DNA of 5,224 bases from Pseudomonadota bacterium (GTDB lineage Bacteria; Pseudomonadota; Alphaproteobacteria; Rhizobiales; Rhizobiaceae). Shown here in pieces: positions 1 to 5,224 of this stretch. The DNA lies in the NCBI GenBank assembly GCA_023388675.1, contig JAEWFU010000308.1, forward strand, positions 1 to 5,224, in the 5' to 3' direction. Made by a program: the position numbers and the translations under genes. The stretch's first letter is position 1. Each line of letters opens with the position of its first letter. The notes under the pieces were generated by a model. The model ran no database searches and was not told the origin of the DNA. It was given only the letters and a program-made list of their open reading frames with translations.

Positions 1-2
1 GC

Positions 3-170
3 GACCTCGCCCAGACGACGACGGGCCTGCCAAGCGCGGCAAGCGGCATCTTCCAGGCGATGCTGCTGTTCTTCCTGCTGGCGGGTGACATTCTCGTGCG
101 ATACCGGGTCCGGCGCGTTTCCAGCCAGCCGGTCGCCGAGATACGCGCAGCACCGGAGGCCCAGCCATGA
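3..170 (+). CDS. ABC transporter permease, BMP/nucleoside-type importer, C-terminal fragment
   Basis: This is the end of a gene that begins before the window. The frame is open from base 3 and gives 55 residues ending in a TGA at 168-170. The visible protein has a short polar loop, then a hydrophobic helix (GIFQAMLLFFLLAGDILVRY, about residues 15-34), then a basic cytoplasmic tail with RYRVRR. A last membrane helix followed by a positively charged C-terminus fits the first permease of the BMP-type ABC importers (the partner of COG1079 permeases). The identification rests mainly on context: its stop codon overlaps the start of a clear second permease, which is the usual arrangement for this heteromeric pair. 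It would form half of the membrane channel. The fragment is too short for independent family assignment. Confidence 0.75.
   Translation, partial: DLAQTTTGLPSAASGIFQAMLLFFLLAGDILVRYRVRRVSSQPVAEIRAAPEAQP
155..159 (+). promoter_or_regulatory. Ribosome binding site of the second permease
   Basis: GGAGG lies seven bases before the ATG at 167 and inside the end of the preceding permease gene. It supports the ATG at 167 as the start and, with the ATGA overlap, suggests translational coupling of the two permeases. Confidence 0.7.
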
Positions 171-1096
171 CCGTCGGCCTGCTGATAGCCGTCACGATGA
201 CACTGATCGTCGCCTCGACGCCGATCCTGATAGCGGCGTTGGGAGAACTGGTGGTGGAACGCTCCGGCGTGCTCAATCTCGGCGTCGAAGGCATGATGCT
301 GATCGGCGCAGTGATGGGCTTCATCACCATGTTCACCACCGGTAATCCGTGGCTTGCGGTGCTGGTCGCTGCCATTGCCGGCCTGCTGTCGTCGCTCATC
401 TTCGGCTTCCTGACGCTCAGCCTGTCCGCGAACCAGACCGCGACCGGCCTGGCGCTGACCATCTTCGGCACCGGCTTTTCCGCACTCGCCGGCCAGAGCT
501 ATTCGGCAATGCCCGTCAGCCTGTTCCGCTCGGTCTTCCCGACGGAACTGACGACGCACCCTTATCTGCGCATCCTGTTCGGCTATTCGCCGCTGGTCTA
601 TTTCTCGCTCATCATGGTCTTCGTGGTGTGGTGGTTCCTGAAACGGACGCGCGGCGGCCTGATCCTGCGCGCGGTTGGCGAGAACGATCTGTCGGCGCAT
701 TCGATCGGCTATCCGGTGCGCGCGATCCGCTACGGCGCGGTGGCGTTCGGCGGCGCGATGGCCGGCATCGCTGGCGCATGCTTTCCGCTGCTGCTGACGC
801 CCCAGTGGGCCGAAGGCATGACCGCCGGGCGCGGCTGGATCGCGGTTGCGCTCGTCGTGTTCGCCTCGTGGCGCCCGTTCCGCCTGCTGGCCGGCGCCTA
901 CCTCTTCGGCCTCGTGATGACGATGGAACTCTATGCCAAGGCGGGCGGTGGCCCGTTGACTGCGATCCCGTCGGAACTGTGGGCAGCCATGCCCTACCTG
1001 GCGACGATCGCCGTGCTGGTGCTGATCTCGATCCGCCGCGATGCCTCGACCAATGCGCCGGCCTGCCTCGGCAAGCCGTTCCTGCCAAGCAATTGA
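167..1096 (+). CDS. ABC transporter permease (COG1079-type, BMP/purine nucleoside importer)
   Basis: Inner-membrane permease subunit of 309 residues, a usual length for this family. Near the N-terminus is the family's most recognisable block, [19 protein letters not shown] (residues 26-44). Several hydrophobic helices follow, at about 5-25, 62-84, 92-108, 142-158, 188-212, 225-234, 240-256 and 275-289. A cytoplasmic stretch around [20 protein letters not shown] (168-187) is where this family is expected to contact the ATPase, and the conserved [12 protein letters not shown] follows at 219-230. It would pair with the upstream permease to form the pore and take ligand from the BMP-type binding protein encoded next. 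The start is the ATG that overlaps the upstream stop and has a good GGAGG. Family members characterised elsewhere move nucleosides or purine bases. The exact substrate here cannot be read from this subunit. Confidence 0.92.
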   Translation: MTVGLLIAVTMTLIVASTPILIAALGELVVERSGVLNLGVEGMMLIGAVMGFITMFTTGNPWLAVLVAAIAGLLSSLIFGFLTLSLSANQTATGLALTIFGTGFSALAGQSYSAMPVSLFRSVFPTELTTHPYLRILFGYSPLVYFSLIMVFVVWWFLKRTRGGLILRAVGENDLSAHSIGYPVRAIRYGAVAFGGAMAGIAGACFPLLLTPQWAEGMTAGRGWIAVALVVFASWRPFRLLAGAYLFGLVMTMELYAKAGGGPLTAIPSELWAAMPYLATIAVLVLISIRRDASTNAPACLGKPFLPSN

Positions 1097-1137
1097 AGTG
1101 GGCGAGGAGCTCCTTCGATCGACCGAACCACAAGCTC

Positions 1138-1143
1138 AGGAGA
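1138..1143 (+). promoter_or_regulatory. Ribosome binding site of the BMP-family binding protein
   Basis: AGGAGA lies seven bases before the ATG at 1151. It fixes the start immediately ahead of the twin-arginine signal peptide. Confidence 0.75.
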
Positions 1144-1150
1144 AACCAAC

Positions 1151-2236
1151 ATGACCCTATCGCGTCGTAACGTCCTCAAGATCGGAGGCGCGGCCGCCGC
1201 GCTGCCGCTGCTCGGCCACAAGGCATTCTCGCAGACCGAGCCGCTCAAGGTCGGCTTCATCTACATCGGCACCATCAACGACAATGGCTGGAACTACGCT
1301 CACAACCAGGCCCGTCTCTACATGGAGGAGGAACTGGGCGACGCAGTCGAGAGCGTCTTCGTGGAGAATGTCGCCGAGGGGCCCGACTGCGAACGCGTCA
1401 TGCGCGAACTCGTGCAGGCCGGCTGCAAGCTCATCTTCGCCACCAGCTTCGGCTACGGCGACTACGTCATCAAGATCGCGCAGCAGTTCCCCGACGTGAA
1501 GTTCGAGCATGCGACCGGCTACCAGCGCTCCGAGAACGTGGCGACCTACAATGCGCGTTTCTACGAGGGCCGCGCAGTTTGCGGCACGCTCGCCGGCCAC
1601 CTGTCGAAGACCGGCAAGGCTGGCTATATCGGCTCGTTCCCGATTCCTGAAGTCGTGATGGGCGTCAACGCGTTCGTGCTGGCGGCGCGCAAGGTGAACC
1701 CGGACTTCACGATCACGCCCGTCTACATCTCGACCTGGAACGACCCGGCACGCGAGGCCGACGCGGCCCGCGCCATGATCGACCAGGGTATCGACGTGAT
1801 CGCCCAGCACACCGACGGCCCTGCCGCCCTGCAGGTGGCCGAGGAACGCGGCATCGTCGGCGGGTTCGGCCAGGGTGCCGACATGAGCGCCTTCGCACCG
1901 AAGGCCCAGCTCACCTCGATCATCGACAACTGGGGTCCGCACTACGCCGCAACCGCCAAGGCTGTTATCGACGGCACGTGGGAGAGCAAGGATAGCTGGC
2001 CGGGCCTCAAGGAAGGCGAAGTGCTTATCGGCGACTACAACGAGTCGATCCCCGACGATGTCGTCGCTGCGGCCGAGGCGATGAAGAACGGCCAGATCGA
2101 CGGCTCGATGCATATCTTCACCGGCCCGATCAACGACCATACCGGCGCCGAGAAAGTCGCCGCCGGCGTGACGCTGACCGATGCGGAGCTGCTGTCGATG
2201 GACTGGTATGTCGAGGGTGTCATCCCGCCTGCGTAA
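1151..2236 (+). CDS. BMP-family ABC transporter substrate-binding protein, Tat signal, probable purine/nucleoside binder
   Basis: Periplasmic binding protein of 361 residues. The N-terminus is a twin-arginine signal: SRRNVLK (4-10), a hydrophobic Ala/Leu stretch (11-22) and a likely cleavage near AFS|QTE (after about residue 27). There is no lipobox cysteine, so it should be a soluble periplasmic protein, unlike the lipoprotein BMPs of spirochaetes and Gram-positives. The mature part begins LKVGFIYIG (32-40). Other family-like blocks are DNGWNYAHNQ (44-53), LIFATSFGYGDY (94-105), YNARFYEGRAVCG (133-145), GYIGSFPIPEVVMGVNAF (158-175), DVIAQHTDGPAALQVAEERG (215-234) and the C-terminal HIFTGPINDHTG (321-332). 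The BMP family (PnrA/Med type) binds nucleosides or purine bases, and I recall an alphaproteobacterial relative described as purine-binding. It follows the permease gene by 54 bases and should be in the same transcript. Export in folded form by Tat suggests early folding or a tightly held ligand. Assignment to the BMP family is firm; the ligand is inferred. Confidence 0.93.
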   Translation: MTLSRRNVLKIGGAAAALPLLGHKAFSQTEPLKVGFIYIGTINDNGWNYAHNQARLYMEEELGDAVESVFVENVAEGPDCERVMRELVQAGCKLIFATSFGYGDYVIKIAQQFPDVKFEHATGYQRSENVATYNARFYEGRAVCGTLAGHLSKTGKAGYIGSFPIPEVVMGVNAFVLAARKVNPDFTITPVYISTWNDPAREADAARAMIDQGIDVIAQHTDGPAALQVAEERGIVGGFGQGADMSAFAPKAQLTSIIDNWGPHYAATAKAVIDGTWESKDSWPGLKEGEVLIGDYNESIPDDVVAAAEAMKNGQIDGSMHIFTGPINDHTGAEKVAAGVTLTDAELLSMDWYVEGVIPPA

Positions 2237-2258
2237 GGCGGCATTGCAACGACGGATA

Positions 2259-2289
2259 TGGAGACGCCGCCCATCGGGCGGCGTTTCTA
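2259..2289 (+). terminator. Rho-independent terminator-like hairpin between convergent genes
   Basis: A perfect 9-bp GC-rich stem (2264-2272 with 2276-2284) closes on a 3-base loop. Five more pairs, two of them G-T, extend it to 2259-2289. The 3' arm runs into TTTCT, giving a partial U tract on the plus strand. It begins 22 bases after the stop of the BMP gene and lies 20 bases beyond the stop of the convergent minus-strand regulator. The minus-strand side lacks a T run, so termination is best supported for the transporter operon. It may still block read-through from both sides. Confidence 0.8.
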
Positions 2290-2308
2290 CTTGCGGAGCC
2301 GCGTCGCC

Positions 2309-3271
2309 TCAGTAGGTGGTGCGCCGTTCCTCGCTCGGCGGGCGGCCGAACAACAGCCGGTAGCTCTGCGCGAAATAGGAATGCGAGGTGAAGCCGGTGG
2401 CGATCGCCACATCGAGGATCGGCATGTTGGTCTGGCGCAGCAGTTCGCGCGCGCGCTCCAGCCGCAGCCGCATGTAGTAGCGCCCCGGCGTCATGTTGAG
2501 GTGACGCAGAAACAGTCGTTCCACCTGACGCACCGAGAGCCCGGCGGACTTGGCTAGCTGAACCGCCGAATAGGGCTCGTCGAGGTTGTCCGCCATCAGC
2601 TCGACGATCCGCCGCAGCTTCTCGGATTTGCCGGTCAGGTCGCGTTCCGGTCCGACGCGCTGGCGATCGCCAGCCGAGCGGATGCGTTCGTGCTGGAACT
2701 GGTTGGCGACCTCATTGGCCAGATTCTGGCCGAAGTCGGTACGAATGATCTCCAGCATAAGGTCTATGGAGGTCGTGCCGCCCGCGCAGGTATAGCGTTT
2801 GCGATCGATCTCGAAGACATTCCCGGTACAGTCGATCTCCGGAAACCGCTCCTTGAAGCCCGCCTTGTTTTCCCAGTGGATCGTACAGCGGTGACCTTCG
2901 AGCTGTCCGGCTTCGGCTAGCAGATAAGAGCCTACGGAGAGCCCGCCGAGTGCTGCGCCGCGACGCCCCAGCGAGCGCAGTGCGCCGAGTACCTTGGACT
3001 TGCCGGGAAATTCGTAGGAGAGCCCGGCGCAGACGAAGAGGATGTCCACGACCGGCAGATCGGTAATCGCGTAGTCGATCTTGATCGGCAGCCCGTTAGA
3101 CGCGATGACGGAATCGCCATCGGCGGAGACCGTCGTCCAGCCATAGAAGTCGCGGCCGAGGAGCCGGTTGGCCGAGCGCACGGTATCGATCGCAGCCGCG
3201 AGCGAGAACATCGAGAACTTGTCGACGAGCAGGAAGGCGAATTGGCGGCCGGGCGAAGGCGTATCGGTCAT
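2309..3271 (-). CDS. GlxA-family transcriptional regulator (DJ-1/PfpI-like domain + AraC HTH)
   Basis: Regulator of 320 residues, the usual length for the family. The N-terminal part (about 10-185) is a class I glutamine amidotransferase-like (DJ-1/PfpI) fold, from FAFLLVDKFS (11-20) through CTIHWENKAGFKERFP (129-144) and TCAGGTTSIDLMLEII (161-176). A linker with QHERIRSAGDRQR (193-205) is typical of the GbdR/CdhR/ArgR group. The C-terminal AraC/XylS DNA-binding domain spans about 217-316. Its first helix-turn-helix is around VQLAKSAGLSVRQVERLF (237-254) and its second is in ILDVAIATGFTSHSYFAQSY (285-304). At the nucleophile elbow, where many relatives have Cys, the sequence is GLSVGS with Ser112, so the domain probably senses a ligand and does not catalyse. 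Relatives activate catabolic genes for glycine betaine, carnitine or arginine. It sits 41 bases downstream of folD on the same strand and converges on the transporter. The start is the first ATG in frame; its ribosome site is weak. Confidence 0.9.
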   Translation of the reverse strand: MTDTPSPGRQFAFLLVDKFSMFSLAAAIDTVRSANRLLGRDFYGWTTVSADGDSVIASNGLPIKIDYAITDLPVVDILFVCAGLSYEFPGKSKVLGALRSLGRRGAALGGLSVGSYLLAEAGQLEGHRCTIHWENKAGFKERFPEIDCTGNVFEIDRKRYTCAGGTTSIDLMLEIIRTDFGQNLANEVANQFQHERIRSAGDRQRVGPERDLTGKSEKLRRIVELMADNLDEPYSAVQLAKSAGLSVRQVERLFLRHLNMTPGRYYMRLRLERARELLRQTNMPILDVAIATGFTSHSYFAQSYRLLFGRPPSEERRTTY

Positions 3272-3312
3272 AACCGCGTTCTACTCGCTGGTTTGAATGT
3301 CGAAAAGCGGCC

Positions 3313-4209
3313 TCAGAATTTCGGCGGCTCGATGCCCGCGGCCCGACTGGCGGAAACGAGCGTGTTCGCCATAAGCATCGCGATGGTCATCGGGCCGACA
3401 CCGCCCGGCACCGGCGTGATCGCGCCGGCACGCTCGGATGCCTCGGCAAAGGCAACGTCTCCGACGAGCCGCGTCTTGCCCTCGCCCTTCTCCGGCGCGG
3501 GAATCCGATTGATGCCGACATCGATGACGGTCGCGCCTTCTTTCACCCAGTCGCCCCGCACCATTTCCGGCCGGCCGACCGCGGCGACAAGAATATCGGC
3601 GGTGCGGCACAGCGCTGGCAGGTCTTTGGTGCGCGAATGCGCAACCGTGACGGTGCAATTGGCCGCCAGCAGCAGGTTCGCCATCGGCTTGCCGACGATG
3701 TTGGAGCGGCCGACGACGACGGCGCTCAGGCCGGAAAGGTCACGCCCGCGCTCCCGTTCGATGAGCAGCATAGACCCCGCAGGCGTACAGGGCACGAAGG
3801 CGCTTGCTACCTCGCCAGTGCCCAGTCGACCGACATTGACGAAGGTGAAGCCATCTACGTCCTTGTCGGGCGCGATCGCCTGAATGACGGCGCCGGCATC
3901 GATATGTGCCGGCAACGGAAGCTGCACCAGAATGCCGTGGATTGCGGGATCGGCGTTGAGGTCGCCGATCAACGCCAGAAGATCGGCCTGCGGCGTATCG
4001 GCTGCCAGCGTGTGCTGCACCGAGTGGAAGCCGCACGCCTTCGCCTTCTTCGACTTGGAGGCGACGTAGACCTGGCTGGCCGGGTCCTCACCGACGATGA
4101 CGACGGCGAGCCCGGGGGTGACGCCTTTTTCGGCGAGCGTTGAGGTCGCTTTCGTCACCGTCGCGATCACGTCTTCGGCAACCTGTTTTCCGTCGATGAT
4201 GTTCGCCAT
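3313..4209 (-). CDS. folD: Bifunctional methylenetetrahydrofolate dehydrogenase / methenyltetrahydrofolate cyclohydrolase
   Basis: Cytoplasmic enzyme of 298 residues that interconverts 5,10-methylene-THF, 5,10-methenyl-THF and 10-formyl-THF, normally with NADP. It thereby supplies formyl groups for purines and initiator fMet-tRNA, or oxidises one-carbon units. The catalytic domain shows [12 protein letters not shown] (45-56) with the expected Tyr48 and catalytic Lys52, then GILVQLPLP (92-100) with Gln96 and DKDVDGF (115-121) with Asp119. The Rossmann part shows [13 protein letters not shown] (164-176), HSRT (191-194) and IDVGINR (229-235). The C-terminal signature [10 protein letters not shown] is at 266-275. 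All key residues are present. The frame stays open upstream to 4566, but the start at 4209 has GGGGAG four bases ahead and begins with the family-typical [11 protein letters not shown]. An ATG at 4239 would add only ten residues. The GlxA-type regulator follows after 41 bases and could share its transcript. Confidence 0.97.
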   Translation of the reverse strand: MANIIDGKQVAEDVIATVTKATSTLAEKGVTPGLAVVIVGEDPASQVYVASKSKKAKACGFHSVQHTLAADTPQADLLALIGDLNADPAIHGILVQLPLPAHIDAGAVIQAIAPDKDVDGFTFVNVGRLGTGEVASAFVPCTPAGSMLLIERERGRDLSGLSAVVVGRSNIVGKPMANLLLAANCTVTVAHSRTKDLPALCRTADILVAAVGRPEMVRGDWVKEGATVIDVGINRIPAPEKGEGKTRLVGDVAFAEASERAGAITPVPGGVGPMTIAMLMANTLVSASRAAGIEPPKF

Positions 4210-4213
4210 GATT

Positions 4214-4219
4214 CTCCCC
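4214..4219 (-). promoter_or_regulatory. Ribosome binding site that fixes the folD start
   Basis: On the minus strand this reads GGGGAG, four bases before the ATG at 4209. It favours that codon over the in-frame ATG at 4239 and over the long upstream extension. Confidence 0.7.
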
Positions 4220-4302
4220 GCGTCGTCCGGTTTCGGCATCGCATTCTGGCGATTTCGACGCAAGGCGATCCCGTCATTGCGCCGTCCGATGCCGTAAACC
4301 CG

Positions 4303-4325
4303 AAAACGCGCGGCGGAATCGCCGC
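4303..4325 (-). terminator. Terminator-like hairpin after the polysaccharide co-polymerase-like gene
   Basis: On the minus strand a perfect 6-bp stem (GCGGCG/CGCCGC, 4310-4325) closes on a 4-base loop and is followed by GCG then TTTT (4303-4306). It starts five bases after the TGA at 4331-4333. The stem is short and the U tract has only four bases, so termination may be partial. It would separate this gene from folD, whose own promoter would then lie in 4220-4302. I could not pick out convincing -35/-10 boxes there. Confidence 0.5.
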
Positions 4326-4330
4326 TGCCA

Positions 4331-5224
4331 TCAGGTGCCGTAGCGCTTTCGGGGCGCCCGGCTGTGGGCGAAATCCTCGATTGCATCCCGGAATTCGCGC
4401 AGGCTCTGGCGGATTTCCTCGATCGCCGCGTCGGTGCTCTCGTCGATATAGGCGTTCTGGTCGAAGGTCTGCTCGGGCGCCGCCTGCCGTGGTTGCTCGA
4501 ATGAGCGCGGCGCTTCCTGGTTTGGCGGATAGACATGCTGCTGAGGCGGCGCATAGGCAGGTGCACCGAAATATTGCTGCGGAGCCGGATAGGCCCCCGC
4601 CTGAGGGTAATAATGCTGCGGCGGCGCCGGATAGTGCGCGGCGGGCCAGCCGGGCATCGGCATCAGCGGCGGCTGGGGCTGATGGCCGGCGTGCATCGGC
4701 ATCTGCGGCCATCCGGGCGGTGCCGGCGGAACAGGCTGCGCGTAAACCGTACCCGGATGATGAGGCTGCTGGGGCGCCGGATGGCCATGCCCAACAGTCG
4801 GCTGGTATTGCCGGGCCTCGGTTGAAGCCGGCTGTCCCGCGGACTGGGCATCGGCATGCGGATAGGCGTTATAGGGATTGTAGGAATGCATCTCGTCGGT
4901 CTCCTCGACGTTTCCGCGTTCTGCGGAATGAATGTCACTATCCAGTTCAATTTCCGATGAGTCGGCGAATTGATCGTCTGCCCGAAACGATGCATAGGCA
5001 TCGTCCCTGAGCCGCGCGTCGTCGTCCCTGCGCCTGCGCAGCCCGGCGAAACCGAGGCCTGCGAGCAGTCCGGTCAGGGCACCTGCCAGCGAAAAAGCCG
5101 GCATCGAGGGTCCATTCGAATAAAGCGGGGGCACAGCCCTGGAAATCAGGCTTGCACCACCGGGCGCCGAAGTGCCCGGACCAGCCTGCGCCGCCTGCAG
5201 AGACTGTTCGTAGACCGAGCGCTT
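4331..5224 (-). CDS. C-terminal part of a Wzz/ExoP/GumC-like polysaccharide co-polymerase with a long Pro/Gln/Tyr-rich tail (5' end outside window)
   Basis: The minus-strand frame is open from the window edge to a TGA at 4331-4333, giving 297 visible residues. A GTG at 5134 could be taken for a start, but the 30 codons before it have no stop and make sense. They read [12 protein letters not shown], a Gly/Pro/Ala linker, then [19 protein letters not shown]. This resembles the end of the periplasmic coiled coil of Wzz/ExoP-type proteins and the ISRAxPP..P motif before their second membrane helix. The helix follows ([20 protein letters not shown], visible residues 43-62) and is stopped by RRRR. 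These proteins control chain length or export of exopolysaccharide or O-antigen. No Walker A or other BY-kinase motif follows. The cytoplasmic tail is acidic (about 67-112), then rich in Pro, Gln, Tyr, His and Ala (about 114-252), and ends in a charged helix ([20 protein letters not shown], 261-280, continuing to about 287) and a basic tip (PRKRYGT). The reading frame is firm; the family call rests on short motifs. Confidence 0.65.
   Translation of the reverse strand, partial: KRSVYEQSLQAAQAGPGTSAPGGASLISRAVPPLYSNGPSMPAFSLAGALTGLLAGLGFAGLRRRRDDDARLRDDAYASFRADDQFADSSEIELDSDIHSAERGNVEETDEMHSYNPYNAYPHADAQSAGQPASTEARQYQPTVGHGHPAPQQPHHPGTVYAQPVPPAPPGWPQMPMHAGHQPQPPLMPMPGWPAAHYPAPPQHYYPQAGAYPAPQQYFGAPAYAPPQQHVYPPNQEAPRSFEQPRQAAPEQTFDQNAYIDESTDAAIEEIRQSLREFRDAIEDFAHSRAPRKRYGT
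4469..4885 (-). repeat. Low-complexity Pro/Gln/Tyr/His-rich coding segment
   Basis: About 139 codons of the polysaccharide co-polymerase-like gene encode an irregular, proline-dominated stretch with recurring YPAP, PPQQ, APP and YPP-type words and twelve tyrosines. It is degenerate and not an exact DNA tandem repeat. It is probably an intrinsically disordered cytoplasmic region. Confidence 0.7.

Noticed and set aside
1157..2140. Long antisense reading frame (327 residues) opposite the BMP gene
   Set aside because: It is an antisense shadow caused by GC-rich third positions. Its composition (Arg, Asp, Val, Gly, His) matches no protein family I recognise, and the plus-strand gene is certain.
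2258..2557. Plus-strand reading frame starting in the terminator hairpin
   Set aside because: It begins inside the hairpin and runs antisense to the AraC HTH region. Composition is typical of a shadow frame.
3242..3883. Plus-strand reading frame of 213 residues opposite folD and the start of the regulator
   Set aside because: It lies entirely antisense to conserved FolD coding sequence, with no recognisable domain or ribosome site.
4210..4566. N-terminal extension of folD by up to 119 residues, in the same frame
   Set aside because: The extension is Arg/Ser-rich low-complexity sequence typical of a shadow frame. It overlaps the end of the polysaccharide co-polymerase-like gene. The start at 4209 has a clear ribosome site and the standard FolD N-terminus.
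4469..4885. Possible tandem DNA repeat or CRISPR-like array
   Set aside because: The repeated look comes from proline, glutamine and tyrosine codons. The words are irregular in spacing and sequence, with no constant repeat and spacer lengths.
4381..5010. Plus-strand reading frame of 209 residues opposite the Pro/Gln-rich tail
   Set aside because: It is an Arg/Ala-rich mirror of the low-complexity segment. The minus-strand frame gives membrane-helix and linker motifs in a sensible order and is open through to the edge.

Overview
This window is high-GC DNA (by eye well over 60%) that reads as a chromosomal stretch of an alphaproteobacterium, most likely of the Hyphomicrobiales (Rhizobiales). 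I base that on the rhizobial flavour of the FolD and BMP proteins, the GlxA/GbdR-type regulator and the ExoP/Wzz-like fragment. No species is claimed. It holds six protein genes, two of them cut by the window edges. I see no tRNA, rRNA, CRISPR array or insertion sequence.

Plus strand, 1-2236: the 3' part of an ABC importer operon of the BMP (basic membrane protein / purine nucleoside) type. The tail of a first permease (3-170) overlaps a second permease (167-1096) by four bases (ATGA). After a 54-base spacer comes a Tat-exported periplasmic BMP-family binding protein (1151-2236). The ATPase is not in the window and probably lies upstream. The likely substrate is a purine base or nucleoside, judged by family only. 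The operon ends at a strong GC-rich hairpin (2259-2289).

Minus strand, 2309-4209: a GlxA-family regulator (DJ-1/PfpI-like domain plus AraC HTH, 2309-3271) converges on the transporter. Upstream of it on the same strand lies folD (3313-4209), the bifunctional methylene-THF dehydrogenase/cyclohydrolase. The two are only 41 bases apart and could be co-transcribed.

Minus strand, 4331-5224: a reading frame that stays open to the right edge of the window. Its first visible residues, including the part upstream of the apparent GTG start at 5134, look like the C-terminal end of a Wzz/ExoP/GumC polysaccharide co-polymerase (ISRAVPP motif, then the second membrane helix). In place of a tyrosine-kinase domain it carries a cytoplasmic tail of about 230 residues: acidic, then very rich in Pro/Gln/Tyr/His, then a charged terminal helix. 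This is the most unusual item here. A short hairpin (4303-4325) separates it from folD.

A tentative theme for the middle of the window is purine and one-carbon metabolism. Purine uptake would be by the BMP system, FolD would supply 10-formyl-THF for purine synthesis or oxidise one-carbon units from methylated amines, and the regulator is of the type that often controls catabolism of quaternary amines and amino acids. This is inference from context.
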